Shown here piece after piece: positions 42,152 to 51,199 of a stretch of DNA of 64,000 nucleotides. The DNA is taken from contig JAEXAR010000001.1 in NCBI GenBank assembly GCA_023394415.1, positions 62,001 to 126,000 of the forward strand. Direction: 5' to 3'. The notes under the pieces were generated by a model. The model did not search any database. It worked only from the letters and a program-made list of their open reading frames with translations, and was not told where the DNA came from. The DNA comes from Bacteroidota bacterium. Its GTDB lineage: Bacteria; Bacteroidota; Bacteroidia; Flavobacteriales; Weeksellaceae. The stretch's first letter is position 1, and each line of letters starts with the position of its first letter. The position numbers and the translations under genes were made by a program.

Positions 42152-43096
42152 TTACTTTACAATTTTCATTAAGATTTGGTTAAGCTGTTCATATTCCATT
42201 AAGAAAGCATCGTGACCATGGATAGAATTAATTTGGTGATAATATACTTTGACATTGTGTTTTGCAAGACTTTCATAGCAATTCTTAATCTCAAAAGCCG
42301 GGAAAAACAGATCAGAATCTACTGCAATAAGATGAATGTTGGCTTTAATGTTTTTTATTACATCAAATTCAGCATCAATCGTCATAAGCAATTGATTCAT
42401 TATATGATAAGCTTTTAAACTAAATCTTTCGTTAAGTGATTGACCATGATAATTGAGCCAATCGTGAGATTTTAAAAGCCCTTTTTCCAAATCAAAATCT
42501 TTATTGAATCTATGATTTAGAGATTGAGGTGTTCTGTAGCATAACATTGCATGCATTCTGGCTTTTTGCAGAGGTTCTACAGGATGATTCAGTAAAAATT
42601 CTTGTACAAGACACTGTGAATGCAGCCAATCTGTAGTTCTGTAATCAGATGCAACCGGAATAAAATTTTCTGCCAAGTCATTTTCCAAAGCCAGCATTTC
42701 CCAACCAATACCTCCACCAACAGAACCACCAATTAAGGAATGAAGTTTTTGAATTCTAAGCTCTTTCAAACCTAAGATGAAAATTTTAGCAATATCAGAA
42801 GCTTTAAAATCTTTATAATTATTAATAAAAAGTCCATCATACCCATTGCCAGGAATATTAAAACATAATACAGTAAACTTTCTGGTATCAATAATTTTTC
42901 CTTCGCCAATAAGCGTTTTCCACCAGCCCTTTTCACCCGCTACATTTGAATTACCGGTTAAAGCGTGATTCACTAAAACCACTGGAGCTGCATGAAGTTC
43001 TTTGCCAAAAACCTCATAACTCAAAGCAATATCAGAAGTAAACCCTGATGATGTTTTAAAATTTTGTAACGTGATATGTCGTAGCGGTGAAATCAA
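42152..43096 (-). CDS. metX: Homoserine O-acetyltransferase
   Basis: Alpha/beta-hydrolase-fold acyltransferase, 314 residues. The nucleophile elbow is GGSVGGGIGWEM with Ser125; NHALTGNS forms the oxyanion region, and the charge relay is completed by VDSDLFFP and HGHDAFL near the C-terminus. Slightly shorter than the usual ~350 residues. No ATG is available near the family N-terminus, and a TTG at 43096 fits. It is the first gene after the SAM-I riboswitch and leads the methionine cluster. Confidence 0.92.
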   Translation of the reverse strand: MISPLRHITLQNFKTSSGFTSDIALSYEVFGKELHAAPVVLVNHALTGNSNVAGEKGWWKTLIGEGKIIDTRKFTVLCFNIPGNGYDGLFINNYKDFKASDIAKIFILGLKELRIQKLHSLIGGSVGGGIGWEMLALENDLAENFIPVASDYRTTDWLHSQCLVQEFLLNHPVEPLQKARMHAMLCYRTPQSLNHRFNKDFDLEKGLLKSHDWLNYHGQSLNERFSLKAYHIMNQLLMTIDAEFDVIKNIKANIHLIAVDSDLFFPAFEIKNCYESLAKHNVKVYYHQINSIHGHDAFLMEYEQLNQILMKIVK

Positions 43097-43151
43097 TTTT
43101 ATAATACTTAAAAAAATTGAAAATGCTACCTAAAAAAAGTAAGTGAATCTC

Positions 43152-43257
43152 TGTTATCTATCCCAAAATCTTTGAGTAGAATTTAGCACCTTCTCTCCGT
43201 ATTGCGAGGGTTGCCAAGGTTTCGCAGGGTCTATTCCCTCCACCTTTCTTGATAACA
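43152..43257 (-). ncRNA. SAM-I (S box) riboswitch
   Basis: Read on the minus strand, P1 pairs TGTTATC (43257-43251) with GATAACA (43158-43152). The hallmark core follows in order: AAGAAAGGTGGAGGGA, GCGAAACCTTGGCAACC, then GAAGGTGCTAAATTC and a closing arm ending GGGATAGATAAC. These match the kink-turn, the GGCAACC core and the GGTGCCAA-type motif of SAM-I aptamers. The ~55 bp between aptamer and metX show no strong terminator, so control may be at translation. Confidence 0.95.
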
Positions 43258-43287
43258 TTTCCAATATGTAAATGAACAAATCTGTCG

Positions 43288-43317
43288 CAAAAGTAAGGTT
43301 AATTTTCTTTTCAGCAA
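43288..43317 (-). promoter_or_regulatory. Promoter of the riboswitch-metX cluster
   Basis: On the minus strand TTG (43317-43315), 19 bp spacer, TACTTTTG (43295-43288): an exact flavobacterial promoter. It places the transcript start about 20 bp before the aptamer. Confidence 0.8.
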
Positions 43318-43503
43318 AAAATTGACAGAATATTCTTTATTCTTATATGTACTTAAAATTATTCATTTAGTATAATATAAACTTTTTACGTTTTGATTTT
43401 CAGTAATTTAACAGTTAGAAATCATTTTAAATCTTTCATTTCAATGACTCTAAAAATTCCATTAATTGAAAAAAATTTATTTTAGCATTTTAATTGAAAA
43501 GTG

Positions 43504-46110
43504 ATGAATGTTGAACTGGAACGATTACAAAACCCCGATTGGAAAACTTGGGGTCCTTATATTAGCAATAGACAATGGGGTACTGTACGCGAAGATTATA
43601 GCCCAAATGGAAATGCTTGGGGTTATACAACTTACGAAGAAGCCATAAGCCGAACCTACCGCTGGAGTGAAGACGGAATTGCCGGAATTTGCGATAACAA
43701 ACAGAGATTATGTTTCGCTTTTTCATTCTGGAATAAAAAAGATAAATTTATCAAAGAACGTTTCTTTGGATTAAGCAATCATCAGGGAAACCACGGTGAA
43801 GATATAAAAGAAATTTTCTATTATCTAGACAATACACCTACCCATTCTTATATGAAAATGGTGTATAAATATCCCATTAATGAATTTCCTTATCAGGATT
43901 TGGTAGATGAAAATGCCAAGCGCACCAAAAAAGACCCTGAATATGAACTAGTAGACACCGGAATTTTCGATAACAATGAATATTTTGATATTTTTATTGA
44001 ATATGCTAAAATCAATCACGATGATATTTTAATTCGTGTAACAGTAGTTAACAGAAGTGATAAAAAAGCACCTTTAGTTATACTTCCTACGCTTTGGTAC
44101 CGTAATAATTGGTCTTGGGGTTATGGAACTTATAAACCTCAACTAAAAACTTCGGTGAATGGAAAAATTGACATCGAACACGAAGCATTAAATATTAAAA
44201 AATTCTACGCTAGAGATAACAAAACTGAAGCTATCTTTTGTGAAAATGAAACGAACAGTCAGAAAGTTTTTGGTATACCTTCAGAAAATAAATTCTTCAA
44301 AGATGGTATTAATGAGTATATTACAAGAGCTTTAGACAAGACAAACCCTAAATACGAAGGAACTAAAGCAGCCTTTTGTATTGATACTGAAATTGAAGGC
44401 GGAGAAAGTAAAACTTTTGATTTTAGATTAAGTCCGCACGATATGGATAATGCTTTTTTTGATTTTGATGAGATTTTTGAAATCAGAAAACAGGAAGCAA
44501 ATGAATTCTACAATGATATACAATGCGAAATCACCGATGAAGACGAAAAAAATGTTCAAAGACAAGCTTTTGCAGGGCTTTTATGGAATAAACAATTCTA
44601 CCATTACAACGTTTCCAAATGGTTAAATGGTGATCCCAAACTTGATGCTCCGAGAGATTTTAACCATTTTGTTCGTAACAAAGAGTGGGAACATATGCAG
44701 AACAAAGACATCATCTCTATGCCCGATAAGTGGGAATACCCATGGTTTGCAACGTGGGATTTGGCTTTTCACTGTGTTCCGTTTGCACTTATTGATAGTG
44801 GTTTTGCTAAACATCAGATGCGTCTTTTAACTAAAGAATGGTACATCCATCCCAACGGACAATTACCTGCTTACGAGTGGGATTTCAGTGACGTTAATCC
44901 TCCGGTTCACGCTTGGTCTACATTTAGAGTCTTTAAAATTGACGAAAAAATTAACGGAAAACCAGACATCCCTTTCTTGGAAAGTGTTTTCCAAAAATTA
45001 TTACTGAATTTTACATGGTGGGTAAACCGAAAAGATCGCAATGACAATAATATTTTCGGCGGTGGATTTTTAGGGCTTGATAATATTGGAGCTTTCGACC
45101 GTAATATGCAATTTAAAAACGGTGAATATTTGGAACAGGCTGACGGTACAAGTTGGATGGCGATGTTTGCTCTTAATATGATGCGTATTGCGATGGAACT
45201 TGCCCTTTATAATCCCGTTTATGAAGATATGGCGATTAAATTTTTTGAGCATTATCTCTATATTGCACAAGCCATGGAGAGTATTGGCGATAAGGATGGC
45301 CTTTGGGATGATAAAGACGGCTTTTTTTACGATGTGCTTCAGCTGAAAGACGGAAACTCTAAAAATCTAAAATTAAGAAGTATTGTGGGCTTAATACCAA
45401 TGTTCGCCGTAGAAATTGTAGAGCACGATACATTGGAGAAACTCCCGGGATTTACAGCAAGAATGGACTGGATTCTAAAAAACAAACCAGAACTTGCCAA
45501 ACTTGTTTCACATTGGGAAGTAGAAGGTAAAGGCAGAAAACATTTGATGAGCATCCTTCGTAAAACCAGAATTACCAGGATTTTAAAGAGAATGCTTGAT
45601 GAAAAAGAGTTTTTGTCAGATTATGGCATCCGCTCAATGTCAAAAATTTATGAAGAAAATCCTTTTGAATTTAATGTAGATGAGCATCATTATATCGTAA
45701 AATACTTGCCTGCAGAAAGCGAAAGCCGTATGTTTGGAGGGAACAGCAATTGGCGAGGACCGATTTGGTTTCCTATTAATTTTCTAATTGTGGAAAGTCT
45801 ACAGCGCTTCCACTACTATTACGACGAAAGTTTACAGGTAGAATTCCCGGTTGGAAGTGGTGAAATGCGAAACCTAAATTTCATAGCTGATGATTTAAGC
45901 AACCGTCTAAAATCTATTTTTATGAAAAATGAAAACAGTGAACGCGCTTTTAACGGTGGGAACGAACTCTTCAATAAAAATGAACACTTCAAAGACTACA
46001 TTATGTTCTACGAATACTTCCATGGTGATAACGGACGTGGTGTAGGAGCATCGCATCAAACGGGTTGGACTGCGACGGTAGCGAAGTTGATACAGTCGAG
46101 AATGTCGTGA
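43504..46110 (+). CDS. GH63-like (MGH1-type) glucosidase
   Basis: 868 residues, cytoplasmic (no signal peptide). The N-terminal beta-domain opens with RQWGTVREDYSPNGNAWGY. The (alpha/alpha)6 barrel contains WEYPWFATWDLAFHCVPFAL, LPAYEWDFSDVNPPVHAW, ADGTSWMAMFALNM and GGNSNWRGPIWFPINFL, which match the MGH1-like/GH63 group with acidic residues in D and E positions. The likely substrate is an alpha-glucoside, but this cannot be fixed. ATG at 43504 is preferred over the GTG at 43501. Confidence 0.9.
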   Translation: MNVELERLQNPDWKTWGPYISNRQWGTVREDYSPNGNAWGYTTYEEAISRTYRWSEDGIAGICDNKQRLCFAFSFWNKKDKFIKERFFGLSNHQGNHGEDIKEIFYYLDNTPTHSYMKMVYKYPINEFPYQDLVDENAKRTKKDPEYELVDTGIFDNNEYFDIFIEYAKINHDDILIRVTVVNRSDKKAPLVILPTLWYRNNWSWGYGTYKPQLKTSVNGKIDIEHEALNIKKFYARDNKTEAIFCENETNSQKVFGIPSENKFFKDGINEYITRALDKTNPKYEGTKAAFCIDTEIEGGESKTFDFRLSPHDMDNAFFDFDEIFEIRKQEANEFYNDIQCEITDEDEKNVQRQAFAGLLWNKQFYHYNVSKWLNGDPKLDAPRDFNHFVRNKEWEHMQNKDIISMPDKWEYPWFATWDLAFHCVPFALIDSGFAKHQMRLLTKEWYIHPNGQLPAYEWDFSDVNPPVHAWSTFRVFKIDEKINGKPDIPFLESVFQKLLLNFTWWVNRKDRNDNNIFGGGFLGLDNIGAFDRNMQFKNGEYLEQADGTSWMAMFALNMMRIAMELALYNPVYEDMAIKFFEHYLYIAQAMESIGDKDGLWDDKDGFFYDVLQLKDGNSKNLKLRSIVGLIPMFAVEIVEHDTLEKLPGFTARMDWILKNKPELAKLVSHWEVEGKGRKHLMSILRKTRITRILKRMLDEKEFLSDYGIRSMSKIYEENPFEFNVDEHHYIVKYLPAESESRMFGGNSNWRGPIWFPINFLIVESLQRFHYYYDESLQVEFPVGSGEMRNLNFIADDLSNRLKSIFMKNENSERAFNGGNELFNKNEHFKDYIMFYEYFHGDNGRGVGASHQTGWTATVAKLIQSRMS

Positions 46111-46232
46111 AGTTGTAAAGTCGTGAAGTTGTAAAGTTGTAAAACTGCAAAGTTGTTTTTTTGATTTGGAAGTCCTAATGCTGTTATTCACATATTGACG
46201 ACTTTACATCTTTACAACTTTACAATTTTACA
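46110..46232. repeat. Inverted 8-bp-period arrays between convergent genes
   Basis: Left arm: AAGTTGTA, AAGTCGTG, AAGTTGTA, AAGTTGTA, AAACTGCA, AAGTTGTT (46110-46157). Right arm: ACTTTACA, TCTTTACA, ACTTTACA, ATTTTACA (46201-46232), inverted to the left. Together they occupy the whole gap between the glucosidase and osmC-like genes and start at the last base of the glucosidase stop codon. Confidence 0.92.
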
Positions 46233-46639
46233 TTATTCACAAAAACCTCATACGAAACCTCCACCTTGGGTTCCAAAGTTTTAGAAACCGAGCAGTATTT
46301 TTCAAAAGAAAGTTGGGCTGCTTTTTGTGCTTTTGCAGCATCTACTTCACCATCAACGAAAAATTTAACCAAAATTGATTTAAATGGTTTTGCTTCATCA
46401 ACAGGCACTCTTACTCCTTCTACTTCAGCAGAAAATTTTGTAATGTTTTGCCTTTGTTTTTTGAGGATGGAAACCATATCAATCCCACTGCATCCTGCAA
46501 CAGCCATTAAAACACTTTCCATTGGTGAAACGCCTTTTGCATTATGTTGTGATGTATTGTCTAAAAGAATTGAATTGCCGGCACTATTGCTACATTCAAA
46601 TAAATAATCATCATTGAGACGGTTTAAAGTGATTTTCAT
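46220..46639 (-). CDS. OsmC/Ohr family protein
   Basis: 139 residues from the ATG at 46639. The two redox cysteines are in VAGCSGIDMVSIL and EKYCSVSKTL, the pattern of OsmC-type thiol peroxidases that reduce organic hydroperoxides. The C-terminus overlaps the right arm of the octamer array. The upstream in-frame start at 46663 is not favoured. Confidence 0.93.
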   Translation of the reverse strand: MKITLNRLNDDYLFECSNSAGNSILLDNTSQHNAKGVSPMESVLMAVAGCSGIDMVSILKKQRQNITKFSAEVEGVRVPVDEAKPFKSILVKFFVDGEVDAAKAQKAAQLSFEKYCSVSKTLEPKVEVSYEVFVNNVKL

Positions 46640-46678
46640 TTTTTTACTTTTTATGGAAGCCAAAATTAGTAATATTTT

Positions 46679-48004
46679 CTAAAGAATGCCTCTTGCCTTT
46701 ATTTCAAGATACTTATTAATTACTTCTAAATTGAGGTTTTCCGGAAGCGTGTAAATGGTATAAATTCCGTATTTGCGCAATTCCTGAATGATGAACTTTT
46801 TTTCAAACTCAAATTTTTCGGCAATAATTTCATCATACACTTCCTGCATACTTTCTGGGTTGGTATGAATCAACTTTTGCAGTTCAGAATTTTTGAAAAA
46901 AATCACCACCAATAGATGGTTTTTTGCAATCCCTCGTAAATATTTCATCTGCCGGTTTACAGCATCTAATGTTTCAAAATTGGTAAAAAGCAACACTAAA
47001 CTTCTTTGTCCAACTGAATATTTTACTTCCTGATACAACCTTCCGAAATCACTTTCGTAGAAATTGGTATTGATATTATACAACGCTTCGGAAATTTTTC
47101 GCAATTGGCCTGATTTATTATCTGCAGAAACTTTATTCTCTGCTTTTTTAGAAAATGTCATCATTCCAGCACGATCACCTTTTTTTAAGATGACGTGAGA
47201 AAGTGCCATCGTTGCATTTATCGAATAATCTAGCAAACTCAATCCGTTAAATGGCATTTGCATCGTACGACCTTTATCAATAAGCATAAAGATTCGCTGG
47301 GATTTTTCATCCTGAAACTGATTAATCATCAATTTATTCTGTTTGGAAGTGGCTTTCCAATTGATCGTGCGCACATCATCTCCCTGAACATATTCTTTGA
47401 TCTGCTCAAACTCCATCGTATGCCCTAGTTTGCGAATTTTTTTAATACCTCCTAATAGAAATTCATTCTGTAGTGCCATCAGTTCATACTTACGCAGATG
47501 TATGAACGAAGGATAACTTGGCAGCATTGCATCCTTCTGAAAGGTAAATCTTCGGGAAACAAAACCAATTGGTGACTCTACAAAAATGTTCAGATTGCCA
47601 AAACTATATTCACCACGCTCTTTCGGTTCTAAAACATATTGAAAAAAAACATTTCTTCCTCGCAAAATAACCCGTTCAATCAAAAAATCTCTTTTCTGAA
47701 ACTGAAATGGAATCTCGTCGATGGTTTTGGTCTTTATTTTAAAAGGATAATTGTTGCGAATATCAATTTTTACAGGATTTTCATCACCATTAGAAAGTTT
47801 TTCCGGCAAAATTCTTTGAGCCAGAACTGCATTTTTTTGGTTAAACAACAAAAGATAATCAACAATAAAAATTAAAATAGCCAAAACCAGCAAAGCGTGT
47901 GCAAACCACATCATCACCGGAAAGAAAAATGCCAGCACATAGAGAATTCCCACGCCAAAAAGCGTAAAGAAAAATCGGTTGTTGATGTAAGTTTGTTTAA
48001 ACAT
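46679..48004 (-). CDS. DUF58 domain protein
   Basis: 441 residues. Two N-terminal membrane helices (residues 10-55), a beta-rich segment, then the DUF58 core EYVQGDDVRTINWKATSKQN and a vWA-like domain opening with RIFMLIDKGRTM. DUF58 proteins are regularly encoded with MoxR ATPases and are thought to be their membrane partners. Here moxR lies upstream on the same strand, separated by a 161-bp gap with inverted repeats. Confidence 0.92.
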   Translation of the reverse strand: MFKQTYINNRFFFTLFGVGILYVLAFFFPVMMWFAHALLVLAILIFIVDYLLLFNQKNAVLAQRILPEKLSNGDENPVKIDIRNNYPFKIKTKTIDEIPFQFQKRDFLIERVILRGRNVFFQYVLEPKERGEYSFGNLNIFVESPIGFVSRRFTFQKDAMLPSYPSFIHLRKYELMALQNEFLLGGIKKIRKLGHTMEFEQIKEYVQGDDVRTINWKATSKQNKLMINQFQDEKSQRIFMLIDKGRTMQMPFNGLSLLDYSINATMALSHVILKKGDRAGMMTFSKKAENKVSADNKSGQLRKISEALYNINTNFYESDFGRLYQEVKYSVGQRSLVLLFTNFETLDAVNRQMKYLRGIAKNHLLVVIFFKNSELQKLIHTNPESMQEVYDEIIAEKFEFEKKFIIQELRKYGIYTIYTLPENLNLEVINKYLEIKARGIL

Positions 48005-48015
48005 ATTTTTTTAAC

Positions 48016-48159
48016 CACAAAAGGCACAAAAGGTTGTTTTATCTGAATAGATGGAACTGATAATATTTTAACAGGTCACAAAAGTTTAAAAATCAAAGAT
48101 TTTTTTTAAATTCCTATTTTTTTATCCACAAAAGGCAAAAATCTTTTGTGCCTTTTGTG
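48016..48159. repeat. 17-bp inverted repeat pair of the CACAAAAGG type
   Basis: CACAAAAGGCACAAAAG (48016-48032) has a perfect inverted copy at 48143-48159. Between them is TTAAAAATCAAAGATTTTT, also present near 29.17 kb. The pair fills the gap between moxR and the DUF58 gene. Confidence 0.85.
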
Positions 48160-48165
48160 CTTTTA

Positions 48166-49173
48166 TTATCTCGGAATTTCTATCGTTTCCAAAATTTGCC
48201 TAATAATTTCATCTGCGGTTAATCCTTCCATTTCTCGCTCTGGCGAAACCATTACTCTATGGCGAAGAACTGCGTAACTTGCTTCTTTAATATCTTCAGG
48301 CGTTACAAAATCCCTTCCGCGGATGGCAGCAAATGCCTTGGATGCCGTTAATAAAGCCAAGCTTGCTCTAGGCGATGCTCCCAAATACAGAAATTGATTT
48401 TCTCTAGTGTTAATGGTAATTTTTGCAATATATTCCAACAATTGAGGCTCCACAATAATATCCTTTACCAAGTGCTGATAGTTTTTTAATTGCTCTCCGG
48501 AAATGACACGCTGCACTGCGTCGGTTTTATCTTCGAGTTTGTTCTCGTGTTGGTTTTTAATAATTTCAACTTCCTGCTGAAGATTTGGGTAACCAACGTT
48601 GATTTTAAATAAGAATCTATCCAATTGTGCTTCTGGAAGTCTGTAAGTTCCTTCGTGTTCTATCGGATTTTGTGTAGCTACAACCAAAAAAGGCTCTTGC
48701 ATTTCGTAACGTGTGCCATCCATTGTAATTTGGCGTTCTTCCATCACTTCAAACAGTGCAGCCTGTGTTTTAGCAGGTGAACGGTTGATTTCATCAATTA
48801 AGATGAAATTTGAGAAAATAGGTCCTTTTTTGAATTCAAATTCAGAATTTTTCATATTGAAAACAGAGGTTCCTAAAATATCTGAAGGCATTAAATCCGG
48901 TGTAAATTGTATCCTACTGAACCCTACATCAACCGTTTTGGCCAACAATTTTGCGGTAATGGTTTTAGCAACACCGGGAACACCTTCAATAAGAACGTGC
49001 CCATTGGAAAGTAGTGCTGCAAGAAGATGCTCAATCATAGATTCTTGTCCTACAATAACTTTCCCAATTTCGGCTTTTACTTTTTCCAAGCTTTGTCGCA
49101 ATTCGGTCATTTCAATTCTTGACTGAAACTGCGTTGTTGTATGTTCTGAATTTTGAAATTCTGAATTTTCCAT
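48166..49173 (-). CDS. MoxR family AAA+ ATPase
   Basis: 335 residues. Walker A is GVPGVAKT with Lys70, Walker B is FILIDEINR, followed by ATQNPIEHEGTYRLPEAQLDRF. Family members act as chaperone-like ATPases with vWA partners such as the adjacent DUF58 protein. The start is ambiguous: ATG at 49173 adds ENSEFQNSEHTTTQ, which comes from an imperfect heptamer-like sequence, while ATG at 49110 (MTELRQSLEKVK) begins at the conserved body. Confidence 0.95.
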   Translation of the reverse strand: MENSEFQNSEHTTTQFQSRIEMTELRQSLEKVKAEIGKVIVGQESMIEHLLAALLSNGHVLIEGVPGVAKTITAKLLAKTVDVGFSRIQFTPDLMPSDILGTSVFNMKNSEFEFKKGPIFSNFILIDEINRSPAKTQAALFEVMEERQITMDGTRYEMQEPFLVVATQNPIEHEGTYRLPEAQLDRFLFKINVGYPNLQQEVEIIKNQHENKLEDKTDAVQRVISGEQLKNYQHLVKDIIVEPQLLEYIAKITINTRENQFLYLGASPRASLALLTASKAFAAIRGRDFVTPEDIKEASYAVLRHRVMVSPEREMEGLTADEIIRQILETIEIPR

Positions 49174-49237
49174 AATTTCTTCTGTTTAATATGCTTCAAT
49201 GTTGTTCAATTCTTTCCTGTTTTTTGAAACTTTTGAA

Positions 49238-50401
49238 CTATCTTAATATTTCATCTAAAAGTTTATTCATCCTGATTAGATCTTCCTTCATCACACTAGC
49301 ATAAGGATTCTGCGCTTTCTTAATCAAAGATATGGCTTCGTTAATATTTTCTGAGGAAGAGCCTGTTTTTAATTGCAATTTTTTAGCAAATATATCGTCT
49401 AAATCTTTTGTTTCAATCATTAAGTCCAATCTCACTTTGTTGAGGAAATATTGCGCTTTTTTTGCCATCATATCATGAAAATCGCCTTCTTGAAGGTATA
49501 AATTCCCAACGCTCTGCACAAATTCAACAAATTTATTTTTCAAAGGCTCCATTATAGGAACGATACGCTGTTTTCTTTTAGCATTAAAAATAACGAACAG
49601 TAATAACCCGGCTAAAAGCAGCCACCAACTGTAACGCAAAGCATCATTTGCTAAAATCACGCGCAAAGGAGATCCAGATGTGGCTATTGACGAATTTTCG
49701 GTAAACCATATCGTTTCTCGATCAGGAATATAAGAGAAGAAAGCTTCAAGATATTTTTGGTTTCCGGGTTTTAATAGATAATAATTCGTTATAAAAAGAG
49801 GTTCACAATGCAGGTAAAAATTCCCCTTACCAAAACTGGCTTTCAAAAAGTTGGCTTTTTCTCTTTTTTCCGTATCTACAACCTTTCCTAAAATCTGATT
49901 GTTCTTACCAATGGAATAAAATCCGTTACCTAAAGGTAATTTATCAAGGTATATAGAGTCGTTTGTAAATTTGGTATCTGTAAATTTAAGTGTTTGCTTA
50001 TCATCAAAACTTACCACCGTCTGCTGGAATTTTAATGTATCTGCAAGATATTGGGGTAAATCCTGCGCAATGATTACTGCATCGGAACCTGCATTAACCT
50101 GTTTCAAAATGCGTTGCCAAGAATAAGTATCAACATTTTTTTCGATAATTAAGATGTTGTGAGGGGTAAACTTTTTCCCATCCTCATAATAATTAAAGGG
50201 AGACAGTTCTGTTTTTTTCAGTTTGTTTTTAAACAAATTTTGTGCTTCTTGGTTGAAAACGTAGAGTCCAAAAGGTGTTTTCTCGTTCACATCAAAATTT
50301 TTACGCCAATCTGTAACCTCATTTTTGCTGAACTCAAGCAAAGCAAGAACAGCTAAAACAATGGCAAACAGAATTGCATATATTTTGAAGGTTTTATTCA
50401 T
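49238..50401 (-). CDS. DUF4350-type membrane protein
   Basis: 387 residues. One N-terminal helix (8-25), a periplasmic or external domain, a second helix (WWLLLAGLLLFVIFNAKRK near 260-278), then a cytoplasmic helical tail. This is the usual shape of the DUF4350 protein that sits in MoxR clusters. Its ATG is directly after the stop of the DUF4129 gene, indicating co-expression. Confidence 0.85.
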   Translation of the reverse strand: MNKTFKIYAILFAIVLAVLALLEFSKNEVTDWRKNFDVNEKTPFGLYVFNQEAQNLFKNKLKKTELSPFNYYEDGKKFTPHNILIIEKNVDTYSWQRILKQVNAGSDAVIIAQDLPQYLADTLKFQQTVVSFDDKQTLKFTDTKFTNDSIYLDKLPLGNGFYSIGKNNQILGKVVDTEKREKANFLKASFGKGNFYLHCEPLFITNYYLLKPGNQKYLEAFFSYIPDRETIWFTENSSIATSGSPLRVILANDALRYSWWLLLAGLLLFVIFNAKRKQRIVPIMEPLKNKFVEFVQSVGNLYLQEGDFHDMMAKKAQYFLNKVRLDLMIETKDLDDIFAKKLQLKTGSSSENINEAISLIKKAQNPYASVMKEDLIRMNKLLDEILR

Positions 50402-51199
50402 TTAAACTTTAAAATTTTCAAACTTACTTTTAAACTGCACATAACTTTCCTCATCAATATCAAATTCACCATACCAAACGTAATCGAAGATATACGACAA
50501 ATTCCTAAAATGGTCTTTTGATGCCGCAACAGAATATTCTGAAACGTAATCTTTATTGGTTTTTTCAGGATTCCATTCAATTAACTTTTTATCAGAAAGT
50601 TTCTTTAATACTGATAGGTAATGATACCTAATAGCAGATCTGTAATCTTTCTTCTTTTCAAAACTTAAAATGGTCTCTCCAAAATTGATTTCGTGGATGT
50701 TTTCATTCAAATTAGTTGCATTCAGGTTGATTTTTTTGTTTTTTTTACCAAAAATGAAGTTGCCATCTTTGGAGAGCAAATAGGAAATCAGAAAATAAAG
50801 AACCAACCCAACGATAATTACCGCTAAAATTCTGAAAATAACCGTAATAAATTCGTTAGCTTGTTTTGGAAGGCTATCGCCAAAAATCGCTCTCAGAATT
50901 TTCTTTATCCTTTTCTCGATTTTTTCCCAAAGTGATTCCTTTGGTTTTATTGTAGTGTAATCGAATTCCGGTCCTTTATATTTATTTCTAAAATTTGGAT
51001 TTAAAGCTTTAGGATAAACGGTATTATCTGTTACATAATTTCGATGAATTATGGAATCAACTATAACATCACCGTTTGACAAACCATAGGCAACCGAATC
51101 GATTTCCTGTACAGTAAAAGGCGGTTCAGATTCCGATTCTTGTGCAAGAATTGGGATTGAATACAATATTAAAAAAAGAAAAAGGAGTCTAAAACGCAT
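50402..51199 (-). CDS. DUF4129 domain membrane protein
   Basis: 265 residues. Signal peptide or anchor at 1-19 (YSIPILAQE), an extracytoplasmic segment, one helix (~120-142, AVIIVGLVLYFLISYLL), and a cytoplasmic DUF4129-type end with KKDYRSAIRYHYLSVLKKLS. In related clusters DUF4129 is fused to transglutaminase proteins; here it is separate. Its start overlaps the end of the upstream membrane protein by 11 bp. Confidence 0.82.
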   Translation of the reverse strand: MRFRLLFLFLILYSIPILAQESESEPPFTVQEIDSVAYGLSNGDVIVDSIIHRNYVTDNTVYPKALNPNFRNKYKGPEFDYTTIKPKESLWEKIEKRIKKILRAIFGDSLPKQANEFITVIFRILAVIIVGLVLYFLISYLLSKDGNFIFGKKNKKINLNATNLNENIHEINFGETILSFEKKKDYRSAIRYHYLSVLKKLSDKKLIEWNPEKTNKDYVSEYSVAASKDHFRNLSYIFDYVWYGEFDIDEESYVQFKSKFENFKV

